Shown here one piece after another: positions 55,189 to 64,000 of a stretch of DNA of 64,000 nt. This stretch comes from Portulaca oleracea (Eukaryota > Streptophyta > Magnoliopsida > Caryophyllales > Portulacaceae), in NCBI GenBank assembly GCA_029582165.1, contig CM055872.1:30478761-30542760 (forward strand), given 5' to 3'. How positions within the stretch are numbered: the first letter of the stretch is position 1; the number at the start of each line of letters is the position of its first letter. A program made the position numbers and the translations under genes. The notes below the pieces were generated by a model, which was not told the origin of the DNA, ran no database searches, and saw nothing but the letters and a program-made list of their open reading frames with translations.

Positions 55189-58100
55189 TCATAAAGTTGA
55201 GTCTTTGTTGTGATTAGTAGATATTTGAGCTACACTTAAACTCATCCCCTTTGAAGTACCTTTTATCAAATCTCTAGACAATCCCTTAGTTAAAGGATCG
55301 GCTAAGTTTTCTTTTGACTTGATATATCTTGAAGTCACTACTCCATCCCTTATAAGTTGATGTATATAAGCATGTCTCAAACCAATGTGCCTTGACTTGC
55401 CATTGTAAACATGACTATACACAACATCAAGAGTAGTTTTACTATCACAATGAATTGTGATTGGAGCCATTGGCTGATACCAAATCAGTATTTCCAATAA
55501 TAAGTTCCTTAACCATTCAGCTTCCTTACAAGAAACATATAATGCTACTAATTCCAAAGACATAGTGGAATCCGCTATATTAGCTTGTTTCTTAGAACCC
55601 CAAGAAACTGCTCCACCTCCTAAAAGGAACACCCATCCACTGGTAGAAGAGAAATCTCCTTTATTAATCCAACTCGCGTCCGAGTAACCTTCTAATACCG
55701 AAGGTTCTCCTTTATATATGAGTTGATAACTTTTAGTACCAGCTAAATATCTTAATACTCTCCGTATTGCAAACCAATTCATATTACTCGGATTACTTGT
55801 AAACCTACTTAACATGCCAATTGCATAAGCAATGTCTGGCCTTGTACTTGTCATAGCATACATGAGACTTCCAATCAACTTAGCATACTCAAGTTGATTA
55901 ACCGGAGAACCTAAGTTTTTCTCTAGTTTCTTACTTGGATCATAAGGTGTCATTGCCGGATACACCTTATCACCACCAAACTTATTCAATATTTTCTCAA
56001 TGTCTTGAGATAAACTTATCTTATCATTATTTCTAATGATCTTAATACCAAGAATTACATCCGCTTCACCCATGTCCTTCATAGAGAACTTTGAGGATAG
56101 AAATTCTTTGGTCTTATTAACTTGTTCCATGTCGGTTCCAAAGATCAACATGTCATCAATGTATAGGCATATAATCACCCCTTTTCCATTCTCAAACTTA
56201 GAGTATATGCACTTATTCGATTCATTGATCTTATAACCACTTGAAAGCACTACTTCATCAAACTTTTGATGCCATTGCTTAGGTGCTTGCTTAAGTCCAT
56301 ATAAGGATCTTATAAGTTTACAAACTTTCTTTTCTTGACCTTCAACAACAAACCCTTCGGGTTGTTCCATATACACCTCCTCTTCTAGTTCTCCATTTAA
56401 GAATGTCGTTTTGACATCCATTTGATGGATAACTAGCTTATGGATAGTAGCTAAAGCTAACAATACATGTATTGAAGCTATCCTAGCCACCGGTGCATAT
56501 GTATCAAAGTAGTCAATACCATACTTTTGAGTAAAGCCCCTTACAACCAAACGAGCTTTATTCCTCTCAACGGTACCATCTACTTTCCTTTTCCTTTTAA
56601 AGATCCACTTAGAGGTAATTGGTTTACTTCCCGGAGGAAGGTCAACCAATATCCAAACATTGTTTTCCATTATTGAATCAATCTCATCTTGTACCGCTTC
56701 TTTCCACAAAGAAGTATCATGAGATTGCATAGCTTCTTTGAAAGTTTTAGGATCCTTATCTATGTTGTACATACATAGGGTCTCACTTTCAACTGAGTCC
56801 CTTGAACCTTCTACTAAATAAACATAGAAGTCCGAACCAAAGTCTTTTGGTTTCCTTGATCTTTTACTCCTTCTTAACTCTATACTTTCATCTTCTTCAT
56901 CATGAATAACCTCATGAGTTGGAAGATCATCTTGTATGGATATACCCTCATGATTTTCATCTTGAGGCTCAATTAAAGGAACAATATCTTGAATTACATC
57001 TTTAGGTCTAGGAGTTGAAGAGAACCTAGTCTCATAAAAAATTGCATCTATTGATTCCATTACGGTATTCACCGAAATGTACTCATTTGGCTCAACCACC
57101 AAAAACCTATAAGCTTTGCTATCTTGAGCATAGCCTATAAAGATGCACTCAATTCCTTTTTCACCTAATTTTCTTTTCTTAGGTTCCGGGACTCTTATAA
57201 TAGCCCTACAACCCCAAATCTTAAAATACTTAAGACTTGGCTTTCTTTTGTTCCATATCTCATATGGGGTACTAGAATTCCCTTTGAATGGAACTCTATT
57301 CAAAATATAACAAGCCGTTAACATGGCTTCACCCCAAAATCCATTACTTAAACCGGAGTTTGACAACATAGAATTCACCATTTCTTTTAAAGTTCTATTT
57401 TTCCTTTCCGCAACCCCATTTTGTTGTGGTGTATACGGGGCGGTTGTCTCATGAACAATGCCCGTTTCTTGGAAAAACTTTGGATCATAATATTCCCCTC
57501 CCCTATCGGATCTTAAAGTTTTAATCAAGGTCTCACATTGAAGTTCACTTCTATTTTTGTAAACTCTAAACTTTTCAAGTGTTTCATCTTTAGAACCCAA
57601 AAGATAAACTTGACAATATCTAGAATAATCATCAATGAATGTCACATAATACTTCTTACCACCTATTGAAGGTGTACTATGAAAATCTCCTAAATCACTA
57701 TGAATTAAATCAAGCAATTTAGAAGTTCTTTTTATACTTGAGAATGAACTTTTGGTGATTTTATTAAGCATGCATGTCTTACACTTTTCTATGTCATCAT
57801 TCAACTTAGGAATCAAATCAAGATTAGACATTTCTTTCAAATTTGAAAAGTTCACATGTCCTAATCTAGCATGCCATAGAAAAGACTTATTCAAAGTAGA
57901 CACATGCATATAAGCGGAAATCATGCCATCTTTATTACTTTTCGCATTCAATTTAAACATCTCCCCATAAGCATATCCCTTCCCTACAAAAGTCCCACCC
58001 TTGGAAAGTACATAATTATCTCCATCATAAACTTGCATAAAACCAAACTTGCTAAGGAGATAACCGGATACAAGATTCTTACATACTTCCGGAGCTAAAT

Positions 58101-59277
58101 ACACATTATTTAAAAGCAAAGATTTACCGGAAGTGAAAACAAGTTCCACTTGCCTAATGCCTTCAACTTTAACCGGATGGTTGTTGCCCATGTAGAGTTT
58201 CACACCATCATCCGCCGGTTTGAGAGTCTTGAATAAACTCTTGTCAATGCAAACATGCCTTGACGCACCCGAGTCTATGTACCAATCATTACAACCAATG
58301 GATACCATGTTAATGTGATCTTTAATCATGGCCACGAAGGAATTGGGTTCCTTCTCCTTACTCTTGCCCTTAGATGTATCTTTGTTCAAAAGACCATGCT
58401 TCTTTTTCCATTGGTAACACTCTCTCTTTGTGTGCCCCGGTTTGCCACATTCCCGACAAACTTGCTTAGGCTTTTGAATTCCCTTGCTAGTTTTGTTGTG
58501 GCTCTTGTTCTTATTCTTGTTTCCCTTATTCTCTTGCACCATATGGACCTTAGATTGCTCTTTGGTACCATCTTGTAGGCGTAACTCCTCTTTAATCCGA
58601 AGATGGTTAGCCAAACCTTCAAGAGATATAGTCTCTTTCCGGTGCATGAGAGCCCTTTTAGTTTCATTCCAAGAAGAAGGTAGCTTGTCAATAATTGAGG
58701 ATACGATTATGGTTTCATCCATGTTCAAATTGTGTTGCTTGAAGTTACTTAAAATACGTTGAATCTCAAGGAATTGATCTAGAATTTTCCTATTATCATC
58801 CATCTTAAATTTCATGAATTGACTAACAAGAAAGTTCTTACTTGACGCATCTTCTGACATGTACTTAGCTTCAAGCATCTCCCAAAGCTTCTTTGCCGTC
58901 TCCACATGTTGATACACATCGAAGATGGTGTCGCTCATCCCGTTGAGAATGCATCCTCTACAAATGTAGTCATCACTCTCCATCTTGAGCCTTTGCCGAG
59001 TAGCCTCCGCATCTTCCACGGACGTCTTTATTTGATCGTCACTTCCATCTCTCGTGGAACTCTTGACAATTGCATCCTCCTTTGGAGACTCCTCGGTTGT
59101 CACCTTCTTGGCCGACGGTTCTTGATTCACCTTGGGAGAAATCTCAATGTTAAGCACATATGCCACATTGAGAGTCGTTAGCAAGAAATGCATCTTGCTT
59201 TGCCAACGTCGGAAATCCTCTCCTTCAAAGCGCTCTAGCTTTTGGAAGTTGCTAGACATATCACGTAGCGAGGCCAT
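55189..59277 (-). CDS. Copia Gag-Pol polyprotein, intact
   Basis: 1362 codons, one frame, ATG at 59277 (MASLRDMSSN) only 20 nt after the LTR. Domains: Gag (about residues 10-240), CCHC zinc knuckle (CRECGKPGHTKREC, 274-287), aspartic protease (DWYIDSGASRHV, DSG at 335-337), integrase zinc region (H469, H474, C499, C502) and core (HSD 528, SDRGGE 591, GVAERKNR about 624), RT (KARLVVRGFTQ, YAPVARI, LYIDD with D1041-D1042), RNase H (EGYSDASW about 1196; CDSKTTLDV about 1277). All motifs are intact and no stop is present, so it could be functional. The order PR-IN-RT-RH is Copia (Ty1), as against gypsy. The lineage within Copia is not determined. Confidence 0.95.
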   Translation of the reverse strand: MASLRDMSSNFQKLERFEGEDFRRWQSKMHFLLTTLNVAYVLNIEISPKVNQEPSAKKVTTEESPKEDAIVKSSTRDGSDDQIKTSVEDAEATRQRLKMESDDYICRGCILNGMSDTIFDVYQHVETAKKLWEMLEAKYMSEDASSKNFLVSQFMKFKMDDNRKILDQFLEIQRILSNFKQHNLNMDETIIVSSIIDKLPSSWNETKRALMHRKETISLEGLANHLRIKEELRLQDGTKEQSKVHMVQENKGNKNKNKSHNKTSKGIQKPKQVCRECGKPGHTKRECYQWKKKHGLLNKDTSKGKSKEKEPNSFVAMIKDHINMVSIGCNDWYIDSGASRHVCIDKSLFKTLKPADDGVKLYMGNNHPVKVEGIRQVELVFTSGKSLLLNNVYLAPEVCKNLVSGYLLSKFGFMQVYDGDNYVLSKGGTFVGKGYAYGEMFKLNAKSNKDGMISAYMHVSTLNKSFLWHARLGHVNFSNLKEMSNLDLIPKLNDDIEKCKTCMLNKITKSSFSSIKRTSKLLDLIHSDLGDFHSTPSIGGKKYYVTFIDDYSRYCQVYLLGSKDETLEKFRVYKNRSELQCETLIKTLRSDRGGEYYDPKFFQETGIVHETTAPYTPQQNGVAERKNRTLKEMVNSMLSNSGLSNGFWGEAMLTACYILNRVPFKGNSSTPYEIWNKRKPSLKYFKIWGCRAIIRVPEPKKRKLGEKGIECIFIGYAQDSKAYRFLVVEPNEYISVNTVMESIDAIFYETRFSSTPRPKDVIQDIVPLIEPQDENHEGISIQDDLPTHEVIHDEEDESIELRRSKRSRKPKDFGSDFYVYLVEGSRDSVESETLCMYNIDKDPKTFKEAMQSHDTSLWKEAVQDEIDSIMENNVWILVDLPPGSKPITSKWIFKRKRKVDGTVERNKARLVVRGFTQKYGIDYFDTYAPVARIASIHVLLALATIHKLVIHQMDVKTTFLNGELEEEVYMEQPEGFVVEGQEKKVCKLIRSLYGLKQAPKQWHQKFDEVVLSSGYKINESNKCIYSKFENGKGVIICLYIDDMLIFGTDMEQVNKTKEFLSSKFSMKDMGEADVILGIKIIRNNDKISLSQDIEKILNKFGGDKVYPAMTPYDPSKKLEKNLGSPVNQLEYAKLIGSLMYAMTSTRPDIAYAIGMLSRFTSNPSNMNWFAIRRVLRYLAGTKSYQLIYKGEPSVLEGYSDASWINKGDFSSTSGWVFLLGGGAVSWGSKKQANIADSTMSLELVALYVSCKEAEWLRNLLLEILIWYQPMAPITIHCDSKTTLDVVYSHVYNGKSRHIGLRHAYIHQLIRDGVVTSRYIKSKENLADPLTKGLSRDLIKGTSKGMSLSVAQISTNHNKDSTL

Positions 59278-59296
59278 TCCTAAATAGTTCTTAGGA
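59278..59296 (-). other. Leader hairpin between Copia LTR and start codon
   Basis: The 20-nt gap holds TCCTAA...TTAGGA, a 6-bp stem with a 7-nt loop. There is no TGGTATCAGAGC-type PBS at the LTR edge. Confidence 0.6.
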
Positions 59297-59297
59297 T

Positions 59298-60011
59298 TGT
59301 TGGAGGAAAGGGAGTAACGGTATATAAAACAATGAACACTCGCTTGGATAAGGCTAAGAGTTGTGGCTTAATACTCACTTTCCTTAAGAACTATTTACGA
59401 TACCGTAAATGTTCAAAGGGATAAAACTTAGCACTTGTAAACACTCAAGAATAATAGTTTCTCTCTTGAATCACTCAAGTATAGCTGCAGTCTAGACAAG
59501 AGAGAAGATGTGATAGCTTAGATTGGTGTGTCTCAAATAGCCTAGGATGTCTCCTATTTATAGGAGAATACCAACACACTTAGGATGCCCTAGTCAAAGA
59601 GCAATCAAGTGTCTTTAATGGAGGATCACACACTTAATATGTCCTTGACCAAGTCAAGTCATATAGCTGTTGGAATCTCTTAATAATCGTGCTTAATTAT
59701 CATATCAAAAACTAATTACACGAAATCATATAGCCGTTAGCATTTAAAATATTCATGGCAATCAACACGACCCGTGTTGGATTCAACACGGTCCGTGTTG
59801 GCTCAACACGACCCGTGTTGATCCAACACGACCTGTGTTGAGCGCAGGAACTGTTTTCTTTCTCTCTGGAAGGCAACACGACCCGTGTTGCTTCCTGTTT
59901 CACCTGTGTTGATCATATTCTTATTGTTTCACTTATATATGATCCTTATACTTGATATACTTTATTCTTTAGGCTATATAATTGTCTTATACTCTTGAAA
60001 TATTTCCAACA
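59298..60011 (-). repeat. Middle LTR of the Copia composite
   Basis: 714 bp; differs from 53950-54623 mainly by two extra CAACACG(A/G)(C/T)C-type units (59763-59779, 59784-59800, 59804-59820, 59824-59840). Confidence 0.93.
59763..59840 (-). repeat. Tandem palindromic units in the middle LTR
   Basis: Four units of about 20 nt based on CAACACGACCCGTGTTG (7-nt arms, 3-nt loop) versus two units in the 3' LTR at 54415-54452. Confidence 0.85.
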
Positions 60012-62346
60012 ATCCCCCGCTATTTCAAGAGTATGTAAAACCCTTGAAATGACTTTACTTAAGGAGCTTAAACCCCCGCTATTTGAGATATACCTTAACT
60101 TGTAATCACCAGAGAAACTCACAAACATATGCCTAATGAAAAGTAGATTACTCTTTGAACTTTTCAATTAGTGTATATGAGCCAAAATTGTGTCCAAATC
60201 GCAAAGTAGACATAGCTTTGAACTTTGGATTTATATTGACCAACTATACTCATAACACACATATATTTTAAATGTTGAGTGTAAATACCATGACACTATT
60301 ATCCGGCCTTGTGTCCTTATCCTTCATAAGTGTTTCGGAACTTTAGCTCATAGTTCCTTTATGCGGCCACACATTACACTTACATAGGTAGACTTTGTAA
60401 TTATACAACCCCTGTAATTAGGTTTTCCACAAAGTCTATTAAGAGTACTAATACTCAACCTCTTGTCATTACAGATTTTAAGCATCACTTGTCCTTGGGA
60501 TAATAAAATTGATGCTTCCTACTAATTTAAGCAACTCCGTACTCATTTGAACTTTAGAAATTGGTGGTATTCCAATTCATAAAGTTGAGTCTTTGTTGTG
60601 ATTAGTAGATATTTGAGCTACACTTAAACTCATCCCCTTTGAAGTACCTTTTATCAAATCTCTAGACAATCCCTTAGTTAAAGGATCGGCTAAGTTTTCT
60701 TTTGACTTGATATATCTTGAAGTCACTACTCCATCCCTTATAAGTTGATGTATATAAGCATGTCTCAAACCAATGTGCCTTGACTTGCCATTGTAAACAT
60801 GACTATAAACAACATCAAGAGTAGTTTTACTATCACAATGAATTGTGATTGGAGCCATTGGCTGATACCAAATCGGTATTTCCAATAATAAGTTCCTTAA
60901 CCATTCAGCTTCCTTACAAGCAACATATAATGCTACTAATTCCAAAGACATAGTGGAATCCGCTATATTAGCTTGTTTCTTAGAACCCCAAGAAACTGCT
61001 CCACCTCCTAAAAGGAACACCCATCCACTGGTAGAAGAGAAATCTCCTTTATTAATCCAACTCGCGTCCGAGTAACCTTCTAATACCGAAGGTTCTCCTT
61101 TATATATGAGTTGATAACTTTTAGTACCAGCTAAATATCTTAATACTCTCCGTATTGCAAACCAATGCATATTACTCGGATTACTTGTAAACCTACTTAA
61201 CATGCCAATTGCATAAGCAATGTCTGGCCTTGTACTTGTCATAGCATACATGAGACTTCCAATCAACTTAGCATACTCAAGTTGATTAACCGGAGAACCT
61301 AAATTTTTCTCTAGTTTCTTACTTGGATCATAAGGTGTCATTGCCGGATACACCTTATCACCTCCAAACTTATTCAATATTTTCTCAATGTCTTGAGATA
61401 AACTTATCTTATCATTATTTCTAATGATCTTAATACCAAGAATTACATCCGCTTCACCCATGTCCTTCATAGAGAACTTTGAGGATAGAAATTCTTTGGT
61501 CTTATTAACTTGTTCCATGTCGGTTCCAAAGATCAACATGTCATCAATGTATAGGCATATAATCACCCCTTTTCCATTCTCAAACTTAGATTATATGCAC
61601 TTATCCGATTCATTGATCTTATAACCACTTGAAAGCACTACTTCATCAAACTTTTGATGCCATTGCTTAGGTGCTTGCTTAAGTCCATATAAGGACCTTA
61701 TAAGTTTACAAACTTTCTTTTCTTGACCTTCAACAACAAACCCTTCGGGTTGTTCCATATACACCTCCTCTTCTAGTTCTCCATTTAAGAATGTCGTTTT
61801 GACATCCATTTGATGGATAACTAGCTTATGGATAGTAGCTAAAGCTAACAATACACGTATTGAAGCTATCCTAGCCACCGGTGCATATGTATCAAAGTAG
61901 TCAATACCATACTTTTGAGTAAAGCCCCTTACAACCAAACGAGCTTTATTCCTCTCAACGGTACCATCTACTTTCCTTTTCCTTTTAAAGATCCACTTAG
62001 AGGTAATTGGTTTACTTCCCGGAGGAAGGTCAACCAATATCCAAACATTGTTTTCCATTATTGAATCAATCTCATCTTGTACCGCTTCTTTCCACAAAGA
62101 AGTATCATGAGATTGCATAGCTTCTTTAAAAGTTTTAGGATCCTTATCTATGTTGTACATACATAGGGTCTCACTTTCAACTGAGTCCCTTAAACCTTCT
62201 ACTAAATAAACATAGAAGTCCGAACCAAAGTCTTTTGGTTTCCTTGATCTTTTACTCCTTCTTAACTCTATACTTTCATCTTCTTCATCATGAATAACCT
62301 CATGAGTTGGAAGATCATCTTGTATGGATATACCCTCATGATTTTC
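60012..62346 (-). pseudogene. Second Copia internal region, truncated; Pol 3' half
   Basis: Matches 54624-56965 closely. It carries the RT (KARLVVRGFTQ, YIDDM) and RNase H parts in two frames, 62391-61591 and 61566-60577, split by one nonsense codon (KCI then TAA at 61591-61593, where the intact copy reads Tyr-Ser). Gag, protease and integrase are deleted: the sequence jumps at TTTTC (62342-62346) straight into the LTR. The first codons of the upstream frame therefore come from LTR sequence. Confidence 0.88.
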
Positions 62347-62499
62347 TTGCTCTCTGGAAGGCAACACGACCTGTGTTGCTTCCTGTTTCACCCGTGTTGA
62401 TCATATTCTTATTGTTTCACTTATATATGATCCTTATACTTGATATACTTTATTCTTTAGGCTATATAATTGTCTTATACTCTTGAAATATTTCCAACA
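62347..62499 (-). repeat. Truncated Copia LTR at the composite's right end
   Basis: About 150 bp of LTR start (TGTTGGAAATATTTC at 62499), joined to pol. Followed by AGAGT. Confidence 0.88.
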
Positions 62500-62504
62500 A
62501 GAGT

Positions 62505-64000
62505 GCTAAATTAAGTTGTATATGAAAGAATGCATGTTGAATCCATGGATGCATGTGAATTTTAAGGTCTTTGATGAGCTAGTTGTGAAGGTTTAATTCT
62601 GGAAATACGGTAGATAATAGCTAAAATGAAGTTTGGTTAGGAATTAGTATGAATTAAGAGCTTGAAAACATCATTAGAGTTGAGTTTAAGTGCAAGAAAG
62701 ATTCTGCTCAATTTCTGGAAAATTACAGGGACTTGAATGTTGGATTTTTACCCAGATTTTTACTCCATGGGATAACTCAAAGTGTTAGCTAACCATAGGC
62801 TTTGGAATTTCTAAATTCCGACTTGTATAGGCCGAGATATAGCCAAAATCGTAACATTGCGTTTTGGAATACGTTTCTGGAGTCAGTATCTTGAGGGCTG
62901 TTTTTCGTCCCATTGGAGACCTCTATAGTTTTTGTGGTAAACATGAAAGTTTCAGGTCACATTTCAAGCTTTCCGGAGAGGTATGGTTTGTATTTATCCG
63001 ATGTCGGGAGTGTGAGATATGAGCACAGGAAGAGCATTTGTCTACTTGAAGTTTACGCGATTTACTCTTTATAAAATTCCATTTCTAAGGCCCTAAACCA
63101 AGCCAATAGGGAACTTTAAGCATTGATAAGTTATGGTTATATGTTATAATCTTAGGTTAAAGTCGTAAGGGTGAAAAGTATGGTTTTAGAAGCCTAAATA
63201 TGTCCTAAGGCCTTTTAGCCAAGAGTGGTGATTTAAACACAAGTTATATATATCTCCCAATGAGTGTTAGCTTAAGAGTTCAATATCTTTGAGTTGGTCA
63301 AGGTTTTATCTAGCTAATGACTTCCAAGTTCTAAATAACTCTCAAGTTAAGTTCCTCTAAGTTCTCAAACTCCATAATTCATTCTTCTTTCATCAACCGT
63401 GTCATCGACATCGTTTTTCTCTAAATAAGTCTAGAGGAACCCTTTTAATTTCATATTCACCTCCAATCTTTTTGTTTCTATACTTCATTAATCTAAGCTA
63501 TCTTTCCAAGGTCCAAGTGCCCTTCTTTGATTTCACCTTTCTACATCAATTTCTCTATGTAATTTCATTCCGGAATTCCTAAATTATTCTATCTTAGCTT
63601 CTGTCCGGGCCCATTTTGGAGCCCTTACTCTCATTTTTAGCCTCTGGTTCTGTTGAAAAAGTTGTAGATTATGATTTTCCCTATTCTGAGATGTACTCGT
63701 TTGCCTCATTCCGGTTTTTCTAGCTCAAGTTATGCTATAAACTTTATTTTTTTTATAAAACCTGAATTTTCTCTCTAAGTTATTTTCTTTTATAAATTCT
63801 CAAGTTACTAAGTATTTGAAGTTAGCTAAGAACCTCTTCGGTTCTTCATTTTTCACTTATTCTTATTCTAGTTGTCAAGTCGCCCAAGCCATCTCAGAAC
63901 CGAGACGCACCACCTAAGCTCGTCATCTCAAGGTACGCAAATTGTGCAACCTTTACCGCCTTAGTGCGTTCATGATTCATGTATTATCGAGTTTTATGCT
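62505..64000 (+). mobile_element. Element H, right part, off the edge
   Basis: Continues 53949. Includes AAGCTTTCCGGAGAGGTATG and CAAGTCGCCCAAGCCATCTC, paralleled in F on the other strand. No coding frame; the LTR/internal border is near 63935 by comparison with F. Confidence 0.6.

Larger units (their letters stand above)
53950..62499 (-). mobile_element. Copia composite: LTR-int-LTR-partial int-partial LTR
   Basis: Both sides carry a perfect AGAGT duplication (53945-53949 and 62500-62504). Minus order: partial LTR 62499-62347, partial internal to 60012, full LTR 60011-59298, full internal 59297-54624 with an intact Gag-Pol, LTR 54623-53950. The two pol copies are nearly identical, so the structure is young. 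Confidence 0.92.

Noticed and set aside
58315..59181. Plus-strand frames opposite the Copia gag
   Set aside because: Antisense shadows of the intact Gag-Pol.

Overview
The window looks like nuclear DNA from a eudicot-type flowering plant. It is AT-rich, its one host gene has many short GT-AG introns, and almost everything else is plant LTR retrotransposon DNA plus a few small DNA elements. I cannot name the species. I found no bacterial-style operons, CRISPR arrays or stand-alone tRNA/rRNA genes.

Layout. 1-16730 is a pile of related, short, non-autonomous Ty3/gypsy-type elements. Element A (minus strand, runs off the left edge) encodes Gag, protease and a distinct C-terminal region in place of RT, RNase H and integrase. 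Element D (1913-6945, plus) is inserted in A. 8163-16260 is a minus-strand tandem LTR-int-LTR-int-LTR array (B/C). 17117-28825 is a nest: gypsy element E (perfect ATTGG duplication) holds G (22509-28500) in its 5' LTR, a solo LTR of the A family (24174-25137) inside G, and a long-LTR element F (17457-20872) cutting E's gag. 28831-35548 is older retroelement debris, including a 2.3 kb LTR (30812-33116), a lone CACTA-type terminus and a Copia-like LTR.

The only host gene is a 16-exon GH35 beta-galactosidase on the minus strand (37352-45171). Exons 7, 9 and 10 carry frameshifts and the nucleophile motif is gone, so I call it a pseudogene. Its introns hold a four-LTR tandem TRIM (38513-39134) and a hAT-like element (40833-42774) that itself contains a solo LTR (41219-42636). 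Upstream lie two DNA-type foldback elements (46222-46760 and about 47375-47807).

48073-52878 is a minus-strand Athila-like element with an ORF1-type protein and an inserted Cassandra-type TRIM piece carrying a 5S-rRNA-like sequence. 52879 to the right edge is a long-LTR element H (same family as F, opposite orientation), split by a young Copia composite (53950-62499) with a perfect AGAGT duplication, one intact 1362-codon Gag-Pol frame and a second, truncated internal region.

How the parts relate. The D, B/C and G elements share a reduced Pol (protease, an RT fragment with an altered catalytic box, a stub of RNase H; no gag, no integrase), TG...CA LTRs of about 1.5 kb and a U3 with TATA boxes. 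D and B/C also carry heat-shock-element-like arrays. They would need proteins supplied in trans. The most unusual signals are the unique C-terminal region of A, a short peptide ending repeatedly conserved inside divergent LTRs, the shared altered RT box, and several tandem LTR structures. All family assignments come from motifs read by eye; no database search was possible.
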